The notes beneath the pieces were generated by a model, which made no database searches, was not told the origin of the DNA, and saw only the letters and a program-made list of their open reading frames with translations. Made by a program: the position numbers and the translations under genes. This document shows, piece after piece, positions 15,430-26,646 of a DNA stretch of 64,000 nucleotides. Where the stretch lies: assembly GCF_008180865.1 (NCBI RefSeq), contig NZ_VTEX01000001.1, positions 251,116 through 315,115 on the forward strand. The letters run 5' to 3'. This DNA comes from Rossellomorea aquimaris (GTDB taxonomy: Bacteria > Bacillota > Bacilli > Bacillales > Bacillaceae_B). Each line of letters opens with the position of its first letter. Position 1 is the first letter of the stretch.

Positions 15430-16179
15430 ATGTTATATCTTCATGATGTATGGGTAAATTGGTTCGAAGGCGAAGAAAATGGCTACAATGTCTGTCATTT
15501 TCACGAATGGAGAAAAGAGGACGTTATTGAGTTATTGGATCAAGTTCCTCTCATTAAAGTGGACACTGTTCTATTTCATTACATCGAGAATGATTTATCA
15601 GAGTTACCTCAACAACTGCTTAATAATGTCTATCAAAAAGCTTACTTGCGAAAAAACCATGAACGAATTCAACTGGACTATTGCTTCATTGTCACAGATG
15701 GGACAGGAATACTCGCAGTGGATACGATTGGGTATACCGTTCCAATCAGAAAAAGTAGGCTCATCCCAAGACAGGAACAGCTCGTCTATGAAATGGTGGA
15801 AAGTCATGAAACGGTGCAATATTCCATTCAGCCTGAGGTAAAGAGAGAGGATTCCTATCACATTCTCTCACCAAGTCCTTATATGATGAGTGGACTGACA
15901 AGAAAAGAAAGGCAGTTGAAACAATTATTATTTATGGCGCTGGATCAGCTTCACAGCTCAAACAACACGGCTGAAATCCGCTACTGGTACACTGAATGGG
16001 CTCCACAGCGATACCGGACCATCCAGGAATTGGACTTTGAGGAAATTTGGCAAATGTTATACGAAGAAACGCAGTTTGGCTGGTCGGACAAGCACCTGAC
16101 CCTATGCGAGAACTTAATCAAGGGACAACCCTTCTTCGAAAAACTGTGGGAAGTGGAGAATCGTCCTAAGGTAAATTGA
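15430..16179 (+). CDS. yjbA: YjbA, UPF0736 family protein
   Basis: This is a 249-aa soluble protein, opening [20 protein letters not shown] with a later [20 protein letters not shown], the hallmark of the YjbA/UPF0736 family found across Bacillus next to trpS. Function unknown. A GAGGGG ribosome-binding site lies before the ATG. It converges on trpS, each with its own terminator. Confidence 0.88.
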   Translation: MLYLHDVWVNWFEGEENGYNVCHFHEWRKEDVIELLDQVPLIKVDTVLFHYIENDLSELPQQLLNNVYQKAYLRKNHERIQLDYCFIVTDGTGILAVDTIGYTVPIRKSRLIPRQEQLVYEMVESHETVQYSIQPEVKREDSYHILSPSPYMMSGLTRKERQLKQLLFMALDQLHSSNNTAEIRYWYTEWAPQRYRTIQELDFEEIWQMLYEETQFGWSDKHLTLCENLIKGQPFFEKLWEVENRPKVN

Positions 16180-16189
16180 TGGGTGGATG

Positions 16190-16225
16190 AAAACCCCAAG
16201 TCTATGACGGGCTTGGGGTTTTTTG
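16190..16225 (+). terminator. yjbA terminator
   Basis: AACCCCAAG pairs with CTTGGGGTT around a short loop, followed by a T-run. Confidence 0.88.
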
Positions 16226-16263
16226 TATAGAGTAAAGGAGGGAGGGGATGGTAATCGGTCCCA

Positions 16264-16304
16264 ATAAAAAAGCCCAGAGCCTCATACTGCAAGCTCTGAG
16301 CAAC
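16264..16304 (-). terminator. trpS terminator
   Basis: On the minus strand GCTCAGAGC pairs with GGCTCTGGGC across an 11-nt loop, followed by six Ts. Confidence 0.88.
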
Positions 16305-16308
16305 ATTG

Positions 16309-17580
<1,272 letters not shown>

Positions 17581-17633
17581 CGCTTTTTACTCTCATTTAT
17601 ATATTTTTATTATATGAAAAATCAAAGGGTAAT

Positions 17634-18017
17634 TCAAGTGTACAGCAGATAGGATAAGGCGATAGAAAGAAGCAGGGTGATGGAGCCGACTATCAGTACT
17701 GACCTTGTAATGGAAAAAGATCGCTTGACTCCGTATTCTTCATGGGCTCCCTTAGTCTCGTCCAGATCGTCAAACTGGGAAATGTACTTCCCTAGTTTTG
17801 TGCTGTTTCGGAATCTCTTAAGGGCATACACGATGCCGTTGAAAAATCCCTTTTCAAATATATACAAGAGGGAGCCTGCGGCAACATACGTTATTCCGAT
17901 AATAAACAAGCTATCTATAGTAGAGAGAAGCGGATTTTTCCCCTGAAATATAGCAGTGACGATGGCGATAATGAAAAACAGCAGTGTAAGTATGTAGAAA
18001 AAATTTATTCGTTTCAT
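17634..18017 (-). CDS. DUF3899 membrane protein, 127 aa
   Basis: The ATG 5 nt after AAGGAG was chosen, giving MKRINFFYILTLLFFIIAIV. There are three or four hydrophobic helices (near 5-24, 33-58 and 105-126) and a central charged stretch KLGKYISQFDDLDETKGAHE. It resembles DUF3899 proteins; the role is unknown. It is upstream of trpS on the same strand, but the T-box promoter between them suggests separate control. No clear terminator was found. Confidence 0.75.
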   Translation of the reverse strand: MKRINFFYILTLLFFIIAIVTAIFQGKNPLLSTIDSLFIIGITYVAAGSLLYIFEKGFFNGIVYALKRFRNSTKLGKYISQFDDLDETKGAHEEYGVKRSFSITRSVLIVGSITLLLSIALSYLLYT

Positions 18018-18428
18018 AGTTCTCCTTAAAATGTTTTTATCAAAAGTATACATGAAGCCCTTAAGGGAATTCAATCATTCATATATATTCAAACAATCAT
18101 GAGTTGTATGGGCAGGGAGTACATAAATCCGCGTAAAGTGTACACGCTTGAAACTGCAGCAATATTATTAAAATACGAATAGAATAAAGTATGTATTCTA
18201 TTTTTTATATTTAGTCTTGTATATTAATATTTATAACAGATATAAACCTTATAATTGAAAACGGACCCCAATAACACCATTACTTTCAATGCTGAGAAAT
18301 TTACATTTGTAACAATTGTAATGGGACAAACTCTCTAAAATGTTCAACTAAAACCCTTTAATACCAACGTTTTGGCGCCTATATACCTACTAATCTGATA
18401 ATTTTGCAAAAAAACTGTTAAATTCATA
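18018..18428. other. AT-rich intergenic region upstream of oppA
   Basis: About 410 nt before the opp promoter are rich in AT. I see no gene on either strand and no riboswitch signature. The DUF3899 gene's promoter must lie at its left end. The rest probably holds additional control sites for opp. Confidence 0.5.
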
Positions 18429-18456
18429 TTGCAATAATTTCTCTATCATGTATAAT
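18429..18456 (+). promoter_or_regulatory. oppA promoter
   Basis: TTGCAA, a 16-nt spacer and TATAAT form a near-consensus SigA promoter about 68 nt before the oppA ATG. Confidence 0.75.
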
Positions 18457-18464
18457 AAGTAACA

Positions 18465-18479
18465 AATCTTCTGAAAATT
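18465..18479 (+). promoter_or_regulatory. CodY-type box at the oppA start site
   Basis: AATCTTCTGAAAATT matches the CodY consensus AATTTTCWGAAAATT at 14 of 15 positions and lies 9 nt after the -10, where binding would repress opp when branched-chain amino acids and GTP are plentiful. Confidence 0.75.
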
Positions 18480-18523
18480 AGAAGATAAATAAATATGAGA
18501 TTTACGAGGAGGTCAATTTCAAG

Positions 18524-20179
18524 ATGAAGAAAAAGTTTTCATTCTTGCTAGTTCTTCTTCTGGCTCTAAGTACTTTCTTAGCTGCATGTGGCGGCGACAA
18601 GAAAACTGAGGGCAATGAAGGAGCATCTGGCGAAGGCGGCGAGTCTGCTGAAAAGAAAGAACAGGTACTTAATTTAATTGAGAGTTCTGAGATCCCATCA
18701 ATGGACTCTACTCTAGCAACTGACGCTGTTTCATTCAACGTAATGAACAACGTATTCGAAGGTCTTTACCGCTTAGGTGAAAAAGATGAGCCTGTACTTG
18801 GTATGGCTGCAGAAGAGCCACAAGTAAGTGAAGATGGTAAAACGTACACGTTCAAAATCCGTGATGCGAAATGGTCAAACGGAGATGCAGTTACTGCGAA
18901 CGACTTCGTTTACGCTTGGCAAAAAGCTTTAAACCCTGACACTGGTGCAGAGTATGCGTACATCATGTACGATATCAAAAACGCTGCTAAAGTTAATGCT
19001 GGCGAAGTTCCAGTTGAAGAATTAGGTGTTAAAGCGGTTGATGAAAAAACATTAGAAGTTCAGCTTGAAACAGCTGTTCCATACTTCAAAGCTTTACTTT
19101 CTTTCGCAACTTTCTATCCTCAAAACCAAAAGTTCGTGGAAGAACAAGGCGATAAATTCGGTCTTGAAGCCGACACTGCAATTTACAATGGTCCATTCAC
19201 TCTTTCTGAGTGGAAGCATGAGCAAAGCTTCAAATTAACTAAGAACGACGGTTACTGGGATGCAGAAACTGTTAAGCTAAAAGAAGTTAACTTTAACATC
19301 GTTAAAGATACTGCTACAGGTGTAAACCTTTATGAAACAAACAAAGCTGATGTTGCTGGTCTTTCTGCTGAATTTGTTGACAAATACAAATCAGATGAAA
19401 ACTTTAAAACAAGAGCTGAAACTTCAGTATTCTTCCTTCGTTTAAATCAAGGAAATGAAATAATGGCAAATGTAAATGCGCGTAAAGCAATTGACGCTGC
19501 ATATGACAAGCAAGGTATGGTAGACGTACTTCTTAACAACGGATCTATCCCTGCGTACTATTTAGTACCAAAAGACTTCGTATCTGGTCCAGATGGTGCT
19601 GAATATCGTGAAACAGTTGGTGACTTTGGTGGATTCGATCCTGAAAAAGCTAAAGAACACTGGGCTAAGGCGAAAGAAGAGTTAGGAAAAGATTCTATTG
19701 AATTAGAATTATTAAACTATGACTCTGACAACTCTAAGAAAATTGGTGAGTTCTTAAAAGAGCAACTAGAACAAAATCTAGAAGGTTTGACAGTTTCTAT
19801 CAAAGCGCAACCATTCAAGCAAAAGCTTGAGTTAGAATCAAAAGGTCAATACGACTTCTCATTCGCTGGATGGGGTCCTGACTATCCAGATCCAATGACA
19901 TTTGTTGATATGTTCGTAACTGATGGTGCTCATAACCAAATGGGTTATTCTAATCCAGAGTATGACAAGTTAATCGAACAAGCTAAAGGTGAGCTTCTTG
20001 ATGATTTAGATGCACGTTGGCAAGCAATGGTTGACGCAGAAAAGATTCTTTTCGAAGATCAAGCGATCAGCCCTATGTACCAATCTGGTGTTTCTTATCT
20101 AGAGCGTCCATATGTGAAAAATATCTTACGTCATTCATTTGGTGCTGATAATTCTTACAAATGGGCTTCAATTGAGTAG
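18524..20179 (+). CDS. oppA: Oligopeptide-binding lipoprotein OppA
   Basis: This is the substrate-binding component of the Opp ABC importer, taking up peptides for nutrition and, in Bacillus, signalling peptides. The protein has 551 aa: a lipoprotein signal with LAAC (Cys22), an acidic Gly/Glu linker, then the SBP_bac_5 fold (PSMDSTLATDAVSFNVMNNV; YTFKIRDAKWSNGDAVTAND; AGWGPDYPDPMTF). The gene has smoother, A-rich codon use than its neighbours, as expected for a highly expressed protein. A strong hairpin separates it from oppB. Confidence 0.95.
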   Translation: MKKKFSFLLVLLLALSTFLAACGGDKKTEGNEGASGEGGESAEKKEQVLNLIESSEIPSMDSTLATDAVSFNVMNNVFEGLYRLGEKDEPVLGMAAEEPQVSEDGKTYTFKIRDAKWSNGDAVTANDFVYAWQKALNPDTGAEYAYIMYDIKNAAKVNAGEVPVEELGVKAVDEKTLEVQLETAVPYFKALLSFATFYPQNQKFVEEQGDKFGLEADTAIYNGPFTLSEWKHEQSFKLTKNDGYWDAETVKLKEVNFNIVKDTATGVNLYETNKADVAGLSAEFVDKYKSDENFKTRAETSVFFLRLNQGNEIMANVNARKAIDAAYDKQGMVDVLLNNGSIPAYYLVPKDFVSGPDGAEYRETVGDFGGFDPEKAKEHWAKAKEELGKDSIELELLNYDSDNSKKIGEFLKEQLEQNLEGLTVSIKAQPFKQKLELESKGQYDFSFAGWGPDYPDPMTFVDMFVTDGAHNQMGYSNPEYDKLIEQAKGELLDDLDARWQAMVDAEKILFEDQAISPMYQSGVSYLERPYVKNILRHSFGADNSYKWASIE

Positions 20180-20204
20180 AACTTAAACTCAGTGAACAAC
20201 CTTC

Positions 20205-20243
20205 AAAGGGAGAGTATATGCATGTGCATATGCTCTCCTTTTC
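20205..20243 (+). terminator. oppA-oppB intercistronic hairpin
   Basis: AAAGGGAGAGTATATGCA pairs with TGCATATGCTCTCCTTTT over 18 bp (two G-U) with almost no loop, followed by a short T-tract. It probably acts as a partial terminator or 3' stabiliser, giving more OppA than permease. Confidence 0.85.
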
Positions 20244-20350
20244 CAGTGAATGTCGGAAATTATCAAAAAAGTTAAAAAACATTGAAAATTTGTCGAAAAT
20301 CGATATAATTAATAATGTAGAAAATAGACTAAAAAAAGGGGGGCTAAAGA

Positions 20351-21280
20351 ATGGTCAGATATACAATTCAACGTATCGTCTATATGATCATCACTTTGCT
20401 TATCATTGCAACCGCCACTTTCTTTCTGATGAAGCTCCTGCCTGGATCTCCACTACAAAATACAGAGAGACTGACTCCGGAACAACAACAAATCATCCTG
20501 GATAAATACGGTCTGAATGACCCACTGCCAGAACAATATGTGAACTATATGGTGGGTCTAGCCAAAGGTGATTTAGGGTTGTCCTTCCAATACGATAATC
20601 GTCCTGTAACGCAAATAGTTGGAGATCGTATTGGTCCTTCCGCACTTCTTGGATTCCAAGCTATGGTATTAGGTACATTTTTAGGGCTCCTTGTGGGTAT
20701 TATCGCTGCAATTAAACATAACACGTGGTTAGATTATGGTTCCACATTTGTGGCTGTATTAGGAATATCCATACCTTCTTTCGTGTTCGCGGCCCTGTTA
20801 CAGTATTATGTAGGTGTAAAGCTTGAATGGCTTCCAGTAGCATTATGGGGAGAATATAAGCACACGATTCTACCTACACTAGCACTTACAGTTGGCGTTG
20901 TAGCAACGATTGCTCGTTTTATGCGTACAGAAATGCTTGAAATATTAAACTCTGATTATATTTTACTAGCAAAGGCCAAAGGTATTTCCAAGACTGGAAC
21001 AATTGTAAAGCATGCCGTAAGAAACGCTATGATACCTATTGTAACTATTTTGGGACCAATGACAGTAGCAGTAATGACTGGTTCTTTAGTTGTCGAACGG
21101 ATTTTTGCTGTTCCGGGTCTTGGGGAACAATTCGTACTTTCTATTAACACAAATGATTACACGGTTATTATGGGTATTACCCTGTTCTTCAGTGCTTTAT
21201 TCATTGGCGTTATTTTCTTGGTAGATATTCTATACGGTATCATTGATCCGCGTATTCGTTTAGCTGGAGGGAAGAAATAA
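20351..21280 (+). CDS. oppB: Oligopeptide ABC permease OppB
   Basis: This 309-aa inner-membrane permease has the N-terminal TYIQRIVYMI-type helix (VRYTIQRIVYMIITLLI), six membrane spans and the EAA loop around LAKAKGISKTGTIVKHAVRN, which contacts OppD/OppF. GGGGGG lies before the ATG. Its stop overlaps the oppC start by one base (TAATG). Confidence 0.95.
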   Translation: MVRYTIQRIVYMIITLLIIATATFFLMKLLPGSPLQNTERLTPEQQQIILDKYGLNDPLPEQYVNYMVGLAKGDLGLSFQYDNRPVTQIVGDRIGPSALLGFQAMVLGTFLGLLVGIIAAIKHNTWLDYGSTFVAVLGISIPSFVFAALLQYYVGVKLEWLPVALWGEYKHTILPTLALTVGVVATIARFMRTEMLEILNSDYILLAKAKGISKTGTIVKHAVRNAMIPIVTILGPMTVAVMTGSLVVERIFAVPGLGEQFVLSINTNDYTVIMGITLFFSALFIGVIFLVDILYGIIDPRIRLAGGKK

Positions 21281-22305
21281 TGGAAGCAAATAAAAAGAAA
21301 TTAGAGCAACTAAGTCCAGAACTCTTCCAACCTCAAAAGGCTAGTGGAGACGAGTCGGAAAAAATATCGAGACCAAGTTTGAATTTTTGGCAGGATTCAT
21401 GGATTCGTTTGCGTAAGAATAAAGGTGCTATTGTAGGAATAATAATAACTGCCATCATCGTATTCTTCGCTATTTTTGGACCTGGTATGAATGACTACAA
21501 ATTTAGCGATCAAAATATTCGTCATGCAAAGCTACCCCCTAAAATTGAAGCGCTTTCAGGAATTAGTTGGCTTCCATTTGATGGAAAAGACGCTGGTGGT
21601 TTCGATGTTTATGAAGCGAGAAAGATTGAGGAAAGTTACTGGTTCGGTACCGATGACTTAGGTCGTGACCTATGGACTCGAACTTGGAATGGTACTCGTG
21701 TATCCCTTTACATTGGTATTCTAGCAGCCATCATCGATTTCATAATCGGTATCTCTTATGGCGGAATTTCTGCTTATTATGGTGGAAGAGTCGACGATAT
21801 TATGCAACGTATCATTGAAATTCTAGTTGGGATTCCAAATTTAATTGTGGTTATTCTCTTTATCCTGATCTTTGAGCCAGGTATCTTCTCGATTACTATG
21901 GCTATGGTAATAACCGGATGGACCGGAATGGCACGTATAGTGCGTGGACAAGTATTACAATTGAAGAATCAGGAATTTGTACTTGCTTCCCGTACTTTAG
22001 GAGCAAGCAGCAATCGTTTAATCTTTAAACACTTGCTTCCAAATGTAATGGGACCTGTTATCATCACTACAATGTTTACAGTTCCTGCTGCGATTTACAC
22101 AGAGGCATTCTTAAGCTTTATCGGATTGGGGATCGCTCCTCCAAGAGCTTCCCTTGGGTCATTGGTTAATGATGGGTACAGATCGATTCAATCATTTCCA
22201 CATATGATGCTGGTTCCATCAGCCGTCATTTCATTAGTCATTCTAAGTTTCAACTTAATGGCCGATGGTTTGCGTGATGCACTAGATCCGAAAATGCGTA
22301 AGTAA
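21280..22305 (+). CDS. oppC: Oligopeptide ABC permease OppC
   Basis: This 341-aa permease has a long cytosolic N-terminus, a first membrane helix near 48-66, the OppC-specific periplasmic insert (FGTDDLGRDLWTRTWNGTR) and a BPD_transp core with EAA loop VLASRTLGASSNRLIFKHLL. It forms the heteromeric channel with OppB. Translation is coupled to oppB by a one-base overlap. Confidence 0.95.
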   Translation: MEANKKKLEQLSPELFQPQKASGDESEKISRPSLNFWQDSWIRLRKNKGAIVGIIITAIIVFFAIFGPGMNDYKFSDQNIRHAKLPPKIEALSGISWLPFDGKDAGGFDVYEARKIEESYWFGTDDLGRDLWTRTWNGTRVSLYIGILAAIIDFIIGISYGGISAYYGGRVDDIMQRIIEILVGIPNLIVVILFILIFEPGIFSITMAMVITGWTGMARIVRGQVLQLKNQEFVLASRTLGASSNRLIFKHLLPNVMGPVIITTMFTVPAAIYTEAFLSFIGLGIAPPRASLGSLVNDGYRSIQSFPHMMLVPSAVISLVILSFNLMADGLRDALDPKMRK

Positions 22306-22324
22306 TGGAAGGGAGATTATGAAT

Positions 22325-23395
22325 ATGTCAAAAATTTTAGAAGTGAAAGATCTACACGTCTCCTTCAATACGCATGGAGGAGAAGTTCAGGCTGTCCGAG
22401 GTGTAGATTTCCATTTAGATAAAGGTGAAACACTAGCCATCGTAGGTGAATCCGGTTCCGGTAAATCAGTAACGACGAAAGCGATCATGAGATTGATCCC
22501 GAACCCGCCAGGCTTCATCAAAGGTGGAGAAATGTTATTTGAAGGTAAAGATTTAGCGAAATTGCCGGAAAAGGACATGCAGAAAATCCGTGGGAAAGAT
22601 ATCTCTATGATTTTCCAGGATCCGATGACGTCCCTGAACCCTACAATGACAATTGGTAAACAAATCATGGAACCACTGGTAAAGCATCAGAATATGAGCA
22701 AAAATGATGCGAAAAAACGTGCCGTTGAGTTACTTAAACTTGTTGGTCTGCCTAGCCCGGAAACTCGCTTTAAACAATATCCTCATCAATTCTCGGGTGG
22801 TCAGCGACAGCGTGTGGTTATCGCTATCGCTCTTGCTTGTAATCCGAAGATTCTGATTGCCGATGAGCCGACGACGGCATTGGATGTTACCATCCAGGCT
22901 CAGATTCTTGAACTGATGAAAGATTTACAAACGAAGATAGAAACTTCCATCATTTTCATCACTCACGATCTTGGAGTTGTTGCGAACGTAGCTGATCGTG
23001 TAGCCGTTATGTATGGAGGACAAATTGTTGAAACAGGTACAGTGGATGAAATTTTCTACGATCCACGCCATCCTTATACGTGGGGATTGATCGGTTCCAT
23101 GCCGACTACAGATACTGAAGGTGAACAGGAACTGGTTGCCATACCTGGGACTCCACCGGATTTATTGAATCCACCTAAAGGAGATGCATTTGCACTTCGC
23201 AGTGAGTATGCATTGAAAGTGGATTTTGAACAAGAGCCGCCATATTATCAGGTTTCCGATACTCATTATGTAAAGTCCTGGTTATTGCATCCTAGTGCTC
23301 CAAGAGTAGAGCCGCCTGAAATCGTTAAATTAAGACATAGACAAATGCCTTCTAATTATAAAGAGCCGGTACTTGTTGAGGGGGTTCGTTCATAA
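22325..23395 (+). CDS. oppD: Oligopeptide ABC ATPase OppD
   Basis: The second ATG, 9 nt after AAGGGAG, was preferred over one 6 nt upstream. The 356-aa ATPase has Walker A GESGSGKS, signature [13 protein letters not shown], Walker [13 protein letters not shown], and the C-terminal oligopeptide-transporter extension with [15 protein letters not shown]. That extension lacks the CxxRCP-type Fe-S cysteines seen in some OppD proteins: the segment reads [12 protein letters not shown]. Stop overlaps the oppF start by one base. Confidence 0.95.
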   Translation: MSKILEVKDLHVSFNTHGGEVQAVRGVDFHLDKGETLAIVGESGSGKSVTTKAIMRLIPNPPGFIKGGEMLFEGKDLAKLPEKDMQKIRGKDISMIFQDPMTSLNPTMTIGKQIMEPLVKHQNMSKNDAKKRAVELLKLVGLPSPETRFKQYPHQFSGGQRQRVVIAIALACNPKILIADEPTTALDVTIQAQILELMKDLQTKIETSIIFITHDLGVVANVADRVAVMYGGQIVETGTVDEIFYDPRHPYTWGLIGSMPTTDTEGEQELVAIPGTPPDLLNPPKGDAFALRSEYALKVDFEQEPPYYQVSDTHYVKSWLLHPSAPRVEPPEIVKLRHRQMPSNYKEPVLVEGVRS

Positions 23396-24330
23396 TGGCA
23401 GAAAAATTATTGGAAATTAAGAATTTAAAGCAGTACTTTAACCCGGGAAAACCGAATATGGTGAAAGCTGTCGATGATATCAGCTTTGATATTTATAAAG
23501 GGGAAACTCTTGGTCTGGTTGGTGAATCAGGTTGCGGTAAATCAACGACTGGTCGGACAATCATTCGTTTGTATGATGCTACAGATGGCCAGGTTCTCTT
23601 TAATGGTGAGGACGTTCATGGTAAAAAGTCACGTTCACAATTAAAGAAATTCAACCGTAAGATGCAAATGATCTTCCAGGATCCATACGCAAGTTTGAAT
23701 CCTCGTATGAAGGTTGCGGATATTATTGCTGAAGGTATCGACATTCATGGACTTGCTTCTTCCAAAGAAGAACGTCTAAAGAGAGTTCATGATTTGCTTG
23801 AAACGGTTGGTTTGAATAAAGAACATGCCGGACGTTATCCACATGAATTCTCCGGTGGTCAAAGACAGCGTATCGGGATTGCCCGTGCCTTGGCAGTAGA
23901 TCCGGACTTCATCATTGCCGATGAGCCAATTTCGGCTCTTGATGTTTCGATTCAGGCTCAAGTAGTGAATCTTATGCAAGAGCTTCAGAAAGAGAAAGGG
24001 TTAACGTACTTATTCATCGCCCATGATCTTTCCATGGTAAAATACATCAGTGATCGCATCGGGGTGATGTATTTTGGTAAGTTAGTCGAGTTGGCACCAA
24101 GTGATGCCCTTTACAAGAACCCGCTACATCCGTATACGCAATCTCTATTATCAGCGATTCCGTTACCGGATCCAGAGTATGAGCGCACACGCCGAAGAAA
24201 AGAATATAATCCTTCTGTTCACAATTATACAGAGGATGATAATCTTGAAATGCGTGAAGTGGCACCTGGCCATTTCGTGTTTTGCTCAGAGAAAGAGTTT
24301 GCACAGTATAAAGCTCAGTACAAAAGCTAA
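23395..24330 (+). CDS. oppF: Oligopeptide ABC ATPase OppF
   Basis: This is the second ATPase of the importer, 311 aa: Walker [10 protein letters not shown], signature [15 protein letters not shown], Walker [13 protein letters not shown] and H-loop [10 protein letters not shown]. It has a shorter C-terminal extension than OppD ([19 protein letters not shown]). Last gene of the operon, followed by a strong terminator. Confidence 0.95.
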   Translation: MAEKLLEIKNLKQYFNPGKPNMVKAVDDISFDIYKGETLGLVGESGCGKSTTGRTIIRLYDATDGQVLFNGEDVHGKKSRSQLKKFNRKMQMIFQDPYASLNPRMKVADIIAEGIDIHGLASSKEERLKRVHDLLETVGLNKEHAGRYPHEFSGGQRQRIGIARALAVDPDFIIADEPISALDVSIQAQVVNLMQELQKEKGLTYLFIAHDLSMVKYISDRIGVMYFGKLVELAPSDALYKNPLHPYTQSLLSAIPLPDPEYERTRRRKEYNPSVHNYTEDDNLEMREVAPGHFVFCSEKEFAQYKAQYKS

Positions 24331-24337
24331 ACATCTT

Positions 24338-24373
24338 ACAAAAGCTCCCTTTAATGAGGGGAGCTTTTTTTAT
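24338..24373 (+). terminator. opp operon terminator
   Basis: AAAGCTCCCT pairs with GGGGAGCTTT across a short loop, followed by seven Ts. Confidence 0.93.
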
Positions 24374-24570
24374 TGAAGGATCCGCATAAAGCTTGTTATA
24401 TTCTTTTTTAACAAGAAAATCATACTATACAATGAAGATATTTAATTTCCTTGGAAATTTCGACAGATTAGGAGTAATACCCCTTTTCTTTCAAGTTATT
24501 TCCTTGTTAGAATAGGATGAGGTGTTACATATTTTACTAGATAGCTTATTTAATAGAGGAGAGGTTTATT

Positions 24571-25761
24571 TTGAAATGGAGTAAGGTAGCGACATCCTTA
24601 TGTTTAGTCACAATGTGCGTATTGCCGTTCCAAGCGAGTGCTGAAGGAGAAAGGATGGGTGCCCACGAGAAGAGGAGTCTTTCTTTAAGTAAGAAAGAAA
24701 TTGCAAGTCCCGCCCCAAGATTTGCATATGATTCCGGCTTTGAATTTGAATACCCTGATGCAGTCAGAGGGGTTTATGTGACGGGTCACTCTGCTGGTGG
24801 AGCGAAATTTGACAGCTTAACGAAACTAATGGACGATACGGATCTCAATGCCATGGTTATTGATATTAAAGATGATCACGGATATGTTACATACGAACCC
24901 GAAGAATCTTCTCCATACGCTAAAGTAGGTCAGCCTTATATCAAAGATCCTCAAGCGATCTTAAAGACACTTGAAGAAAAACAGATTTACCCGATCGCAA
25001 GAATTGTGGTATTCAAAGATACGATTTTGGCGAATGAGAAACCCGAGCTTTCCTTTAAAGATGGAAATCAGGTATGGAAAAATGGCAGAGGTGAATCCTT
25101 TGTGAACCCATTCCTGAAAGAAGTGTGGGATTATAATGTTGGAATTGCAATCGAAGCCGCCAAAATGGGATTCCAGGAAATCCAGTTTGATTATGTTCGA
25201 TTCCCTGAAGGCTTTGAAAAACGCGATGATGAACTCCAATATAACGGTGGTGAATATGCGGAGCAAGACTCAAATAATGTACAAAAGCGTGTGCAGGCCG
25301 TTACAGACTTTGTAGAGTACGCACATGGAAAACTTGAGCCATATGGAGTTAAGGTTTCTGTGGACATTTTCGGGTATACAGCAACGCTTCCAGAGGCACC
25401 TGGGATTGGACAGAACTTCTCAAAGATATCTGAAAACGTCGATGTGATTTCTTCCATGATTTATCCAAGTCACTGGACTCCATACTTTGGAATTGCAAAG
25501 CCCGATTTACAACCTTATGAATTGGTATCTGAATATGCTAAGCTTGAAAATTCTAAGTTAGCAGAATTAGAAAACCCGCCTATTTCAAGGCCATGGCTGC
25601 AGGATTTCACTGCTTCCTGGTTAGGAAGTGGAAACTATAAAGCGTACGGAAAAGCAGAAGTGGAAGCGCAGATTAAGGCATTGAATGATCAAGGGATTAA
25701 AGAATTCCTTTTATGGGATGCTGGTAATACGTATACAGAAGGTGTGGATTATACACCTTGA
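24571..25761 (+). CDS. Secreted DUF4015 putative glycoside hydrolase
   Basis: A TTG start follows AGAGGAGAGG. The 396-aa product has a signal peptide (KWSKVATSLCLVTMCVLPFQASA) and a TIM-barrel-like domain: RGVYVTGHSAGG, AMVIDIKDDHGYV, IARIVVFKDTILA, EIQFDYVRFPEG, VSVDIFGYTA and a final LLWDAGNTYTEGVDY. The acidic residues in IKDD and FDYVRFPE are candidate catalytic groups. This pattern is the DUF4015 family related to GH13-type enzymes; the substrate is unknown, possibly a cell-wall or exopolymer glycan. It stands alone between two terminators. B. subtilis has no such gene here that I recall. Confidence 0.8.
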   Translation: MKWSKVATSLCLVTMCVLPFQASAEGERMGAHEKRSLSLSKKEIASPAPRFAYDSGFEFEYPDAVRGVYVTGHSAGGAKFDSLTKLMDDTDLNAMVIDIKDDHGYVTYEPEESSPYAKVGQPYIKDPQAILKTLEEKQIYPIARIVVFKDTILANEKPELSFKDGNQVWKNGRGESFVNPFLKEVWDYNVGIAIEAAKMGFQEIQFDYVRFPEGFEKRDDELQYNGGEYAEQDSNNVQKRVQAVTDFVEYAHGKLEPYGVKVSVDIFGYTATLPEAPGIGQNFSKISENVDVISSMIYPSHWTPYFGIAKPDLQPYELVSEYAKLENSKLAELENPPISRPWLQDFTASWLGSGNYKAYGKAEVEAQIKALNDQGIKEFLLWDAGNTYTEGVDYTP

Positions 25762-25766
25762 TCGAG

Positions 25767-25803
25767 AAGACCGACCTGGGAAGTTCCAGGCCGGTCTTTT
25801 CTT
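25767..25803 (+). terminator. Terminator of the DUF4015 gene
   Basis: AAGACCGACCTGG pairs with CCAGGCCGGTCTT across a 6-nt loop, followed by Ts. Confidence 0.9.
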
Positions 25804-26034
25804 ATTGGCGCTTTTCGATTTGAAAAAAAACTCAAACATTGTTATCATTAAAGTATTGGTAAGATTAACCGCTTTCAACCACATTACCCTCTTCATAGGT
25901 ATATCAAGCCTGTGATTCCGTATTTATTATCCCACGGATGAGACTAACATCTAACATAAACATTTTTTTTCTGAGAAAAATAATTGTATCCCGTTAGTCA
26001 ATGTCACCCAAAATTCTTTTAAAGGAGTAGATCC

Positions 26035-26607
26035 ATGCATTGGTATGAAAAGTTAAATCAGTATTTCCCGGTAGAGGAAATGAAATCAAAAGAACATCTT
26101 GAGTCATTACTCAAAGAAAGAAGCGACATCTATCATAAAGATGAAGGGCAGTACCACGTACTTATGTATGCCGAACTTGATGATTTTATCTTTATCGATT
26201 ATCTTTTTGTCTCAAAGGATGCTCGCGGACAAGGATTAGGTCATAAACTGCTCGAGAAGTTAAAAGAAAAGAACAAAGCGATTATTCTAGAAGTAGAGCC
26301 GGTTGATTATGATGACACTGACACTGAAAAGCGCTTAAAGTTCTACAAGCGTGAAGGATTCGAACATGCTGTCAGTATCGGATATGCACGTCGGTCTCTC
26401 GCTACAAATGAAATCAATGAGATGGAAATCCTTTATTGGGCTCCAAATAACGAATCAGAAGATCTGATCTTCAATTCCATGAAGAAAACATATGAATTAA
26501 TCCACACTTATAATGATAAGAAGTTTTATGGTGCGTCTTACCAGCCGGTTGAAGAAGTCTTGAAAAAAGACAAAGACCGTGATGGCGATGTACTGAAAAA
26601 TCTCTAA
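26035..26607 (+). CDS. yjbC: YjbC, GNAT-family acetyltransferase
   Basis: The 190-aa protein has a GNAT core: DYLFVSKDARGQGLGHKLLEK carries the acetyl-CoA loop (R/QxxGxG/A as RGQGLG), then a YKREGFEHA strand-helix and a C-terminal extension ending KDRDGDVLKNL. B. subtilis YjbC precedes spx and is linked to salt-stress survival. AAAGGAG lies before the ATG. Unlike a tight operon, a hairpin terminator and a promoter separate it from spx here. Acceptor substrate unknown. Confidence 0.88.
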   Translation: MHWYEKLNQYFPVEEMKSKEHLESLLKERSDIYHKDEGQYHVLMYAELDDFIFIDYLFVSKDARGQGLGHKLLEKLKEKNKAIILEVEPVDYDDTDTEKRLKFYKREGFEHAVSIGYARRSLATNEINEMEILYWAPNNESEDLIFNSMKKTYELIHTYNDKKFYGASYQPVEEVLKKDKDRDGDVLKNL

Positions 26608-26612
26608 GCCAA

Positions 26613-26646
26613 AACAACCTTATTGTCCATTCGCAATAAGGTTTTC
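26613..26646 (+). terminator. yjbC terminator or attenuator
   Basis: AACCTTATTG pairs with CAATAAGGTT across an 8-nt loop, followed by a short T-tract. It may be leaky, letting yjbC transcripts reach spx. Confidence 0.75.
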
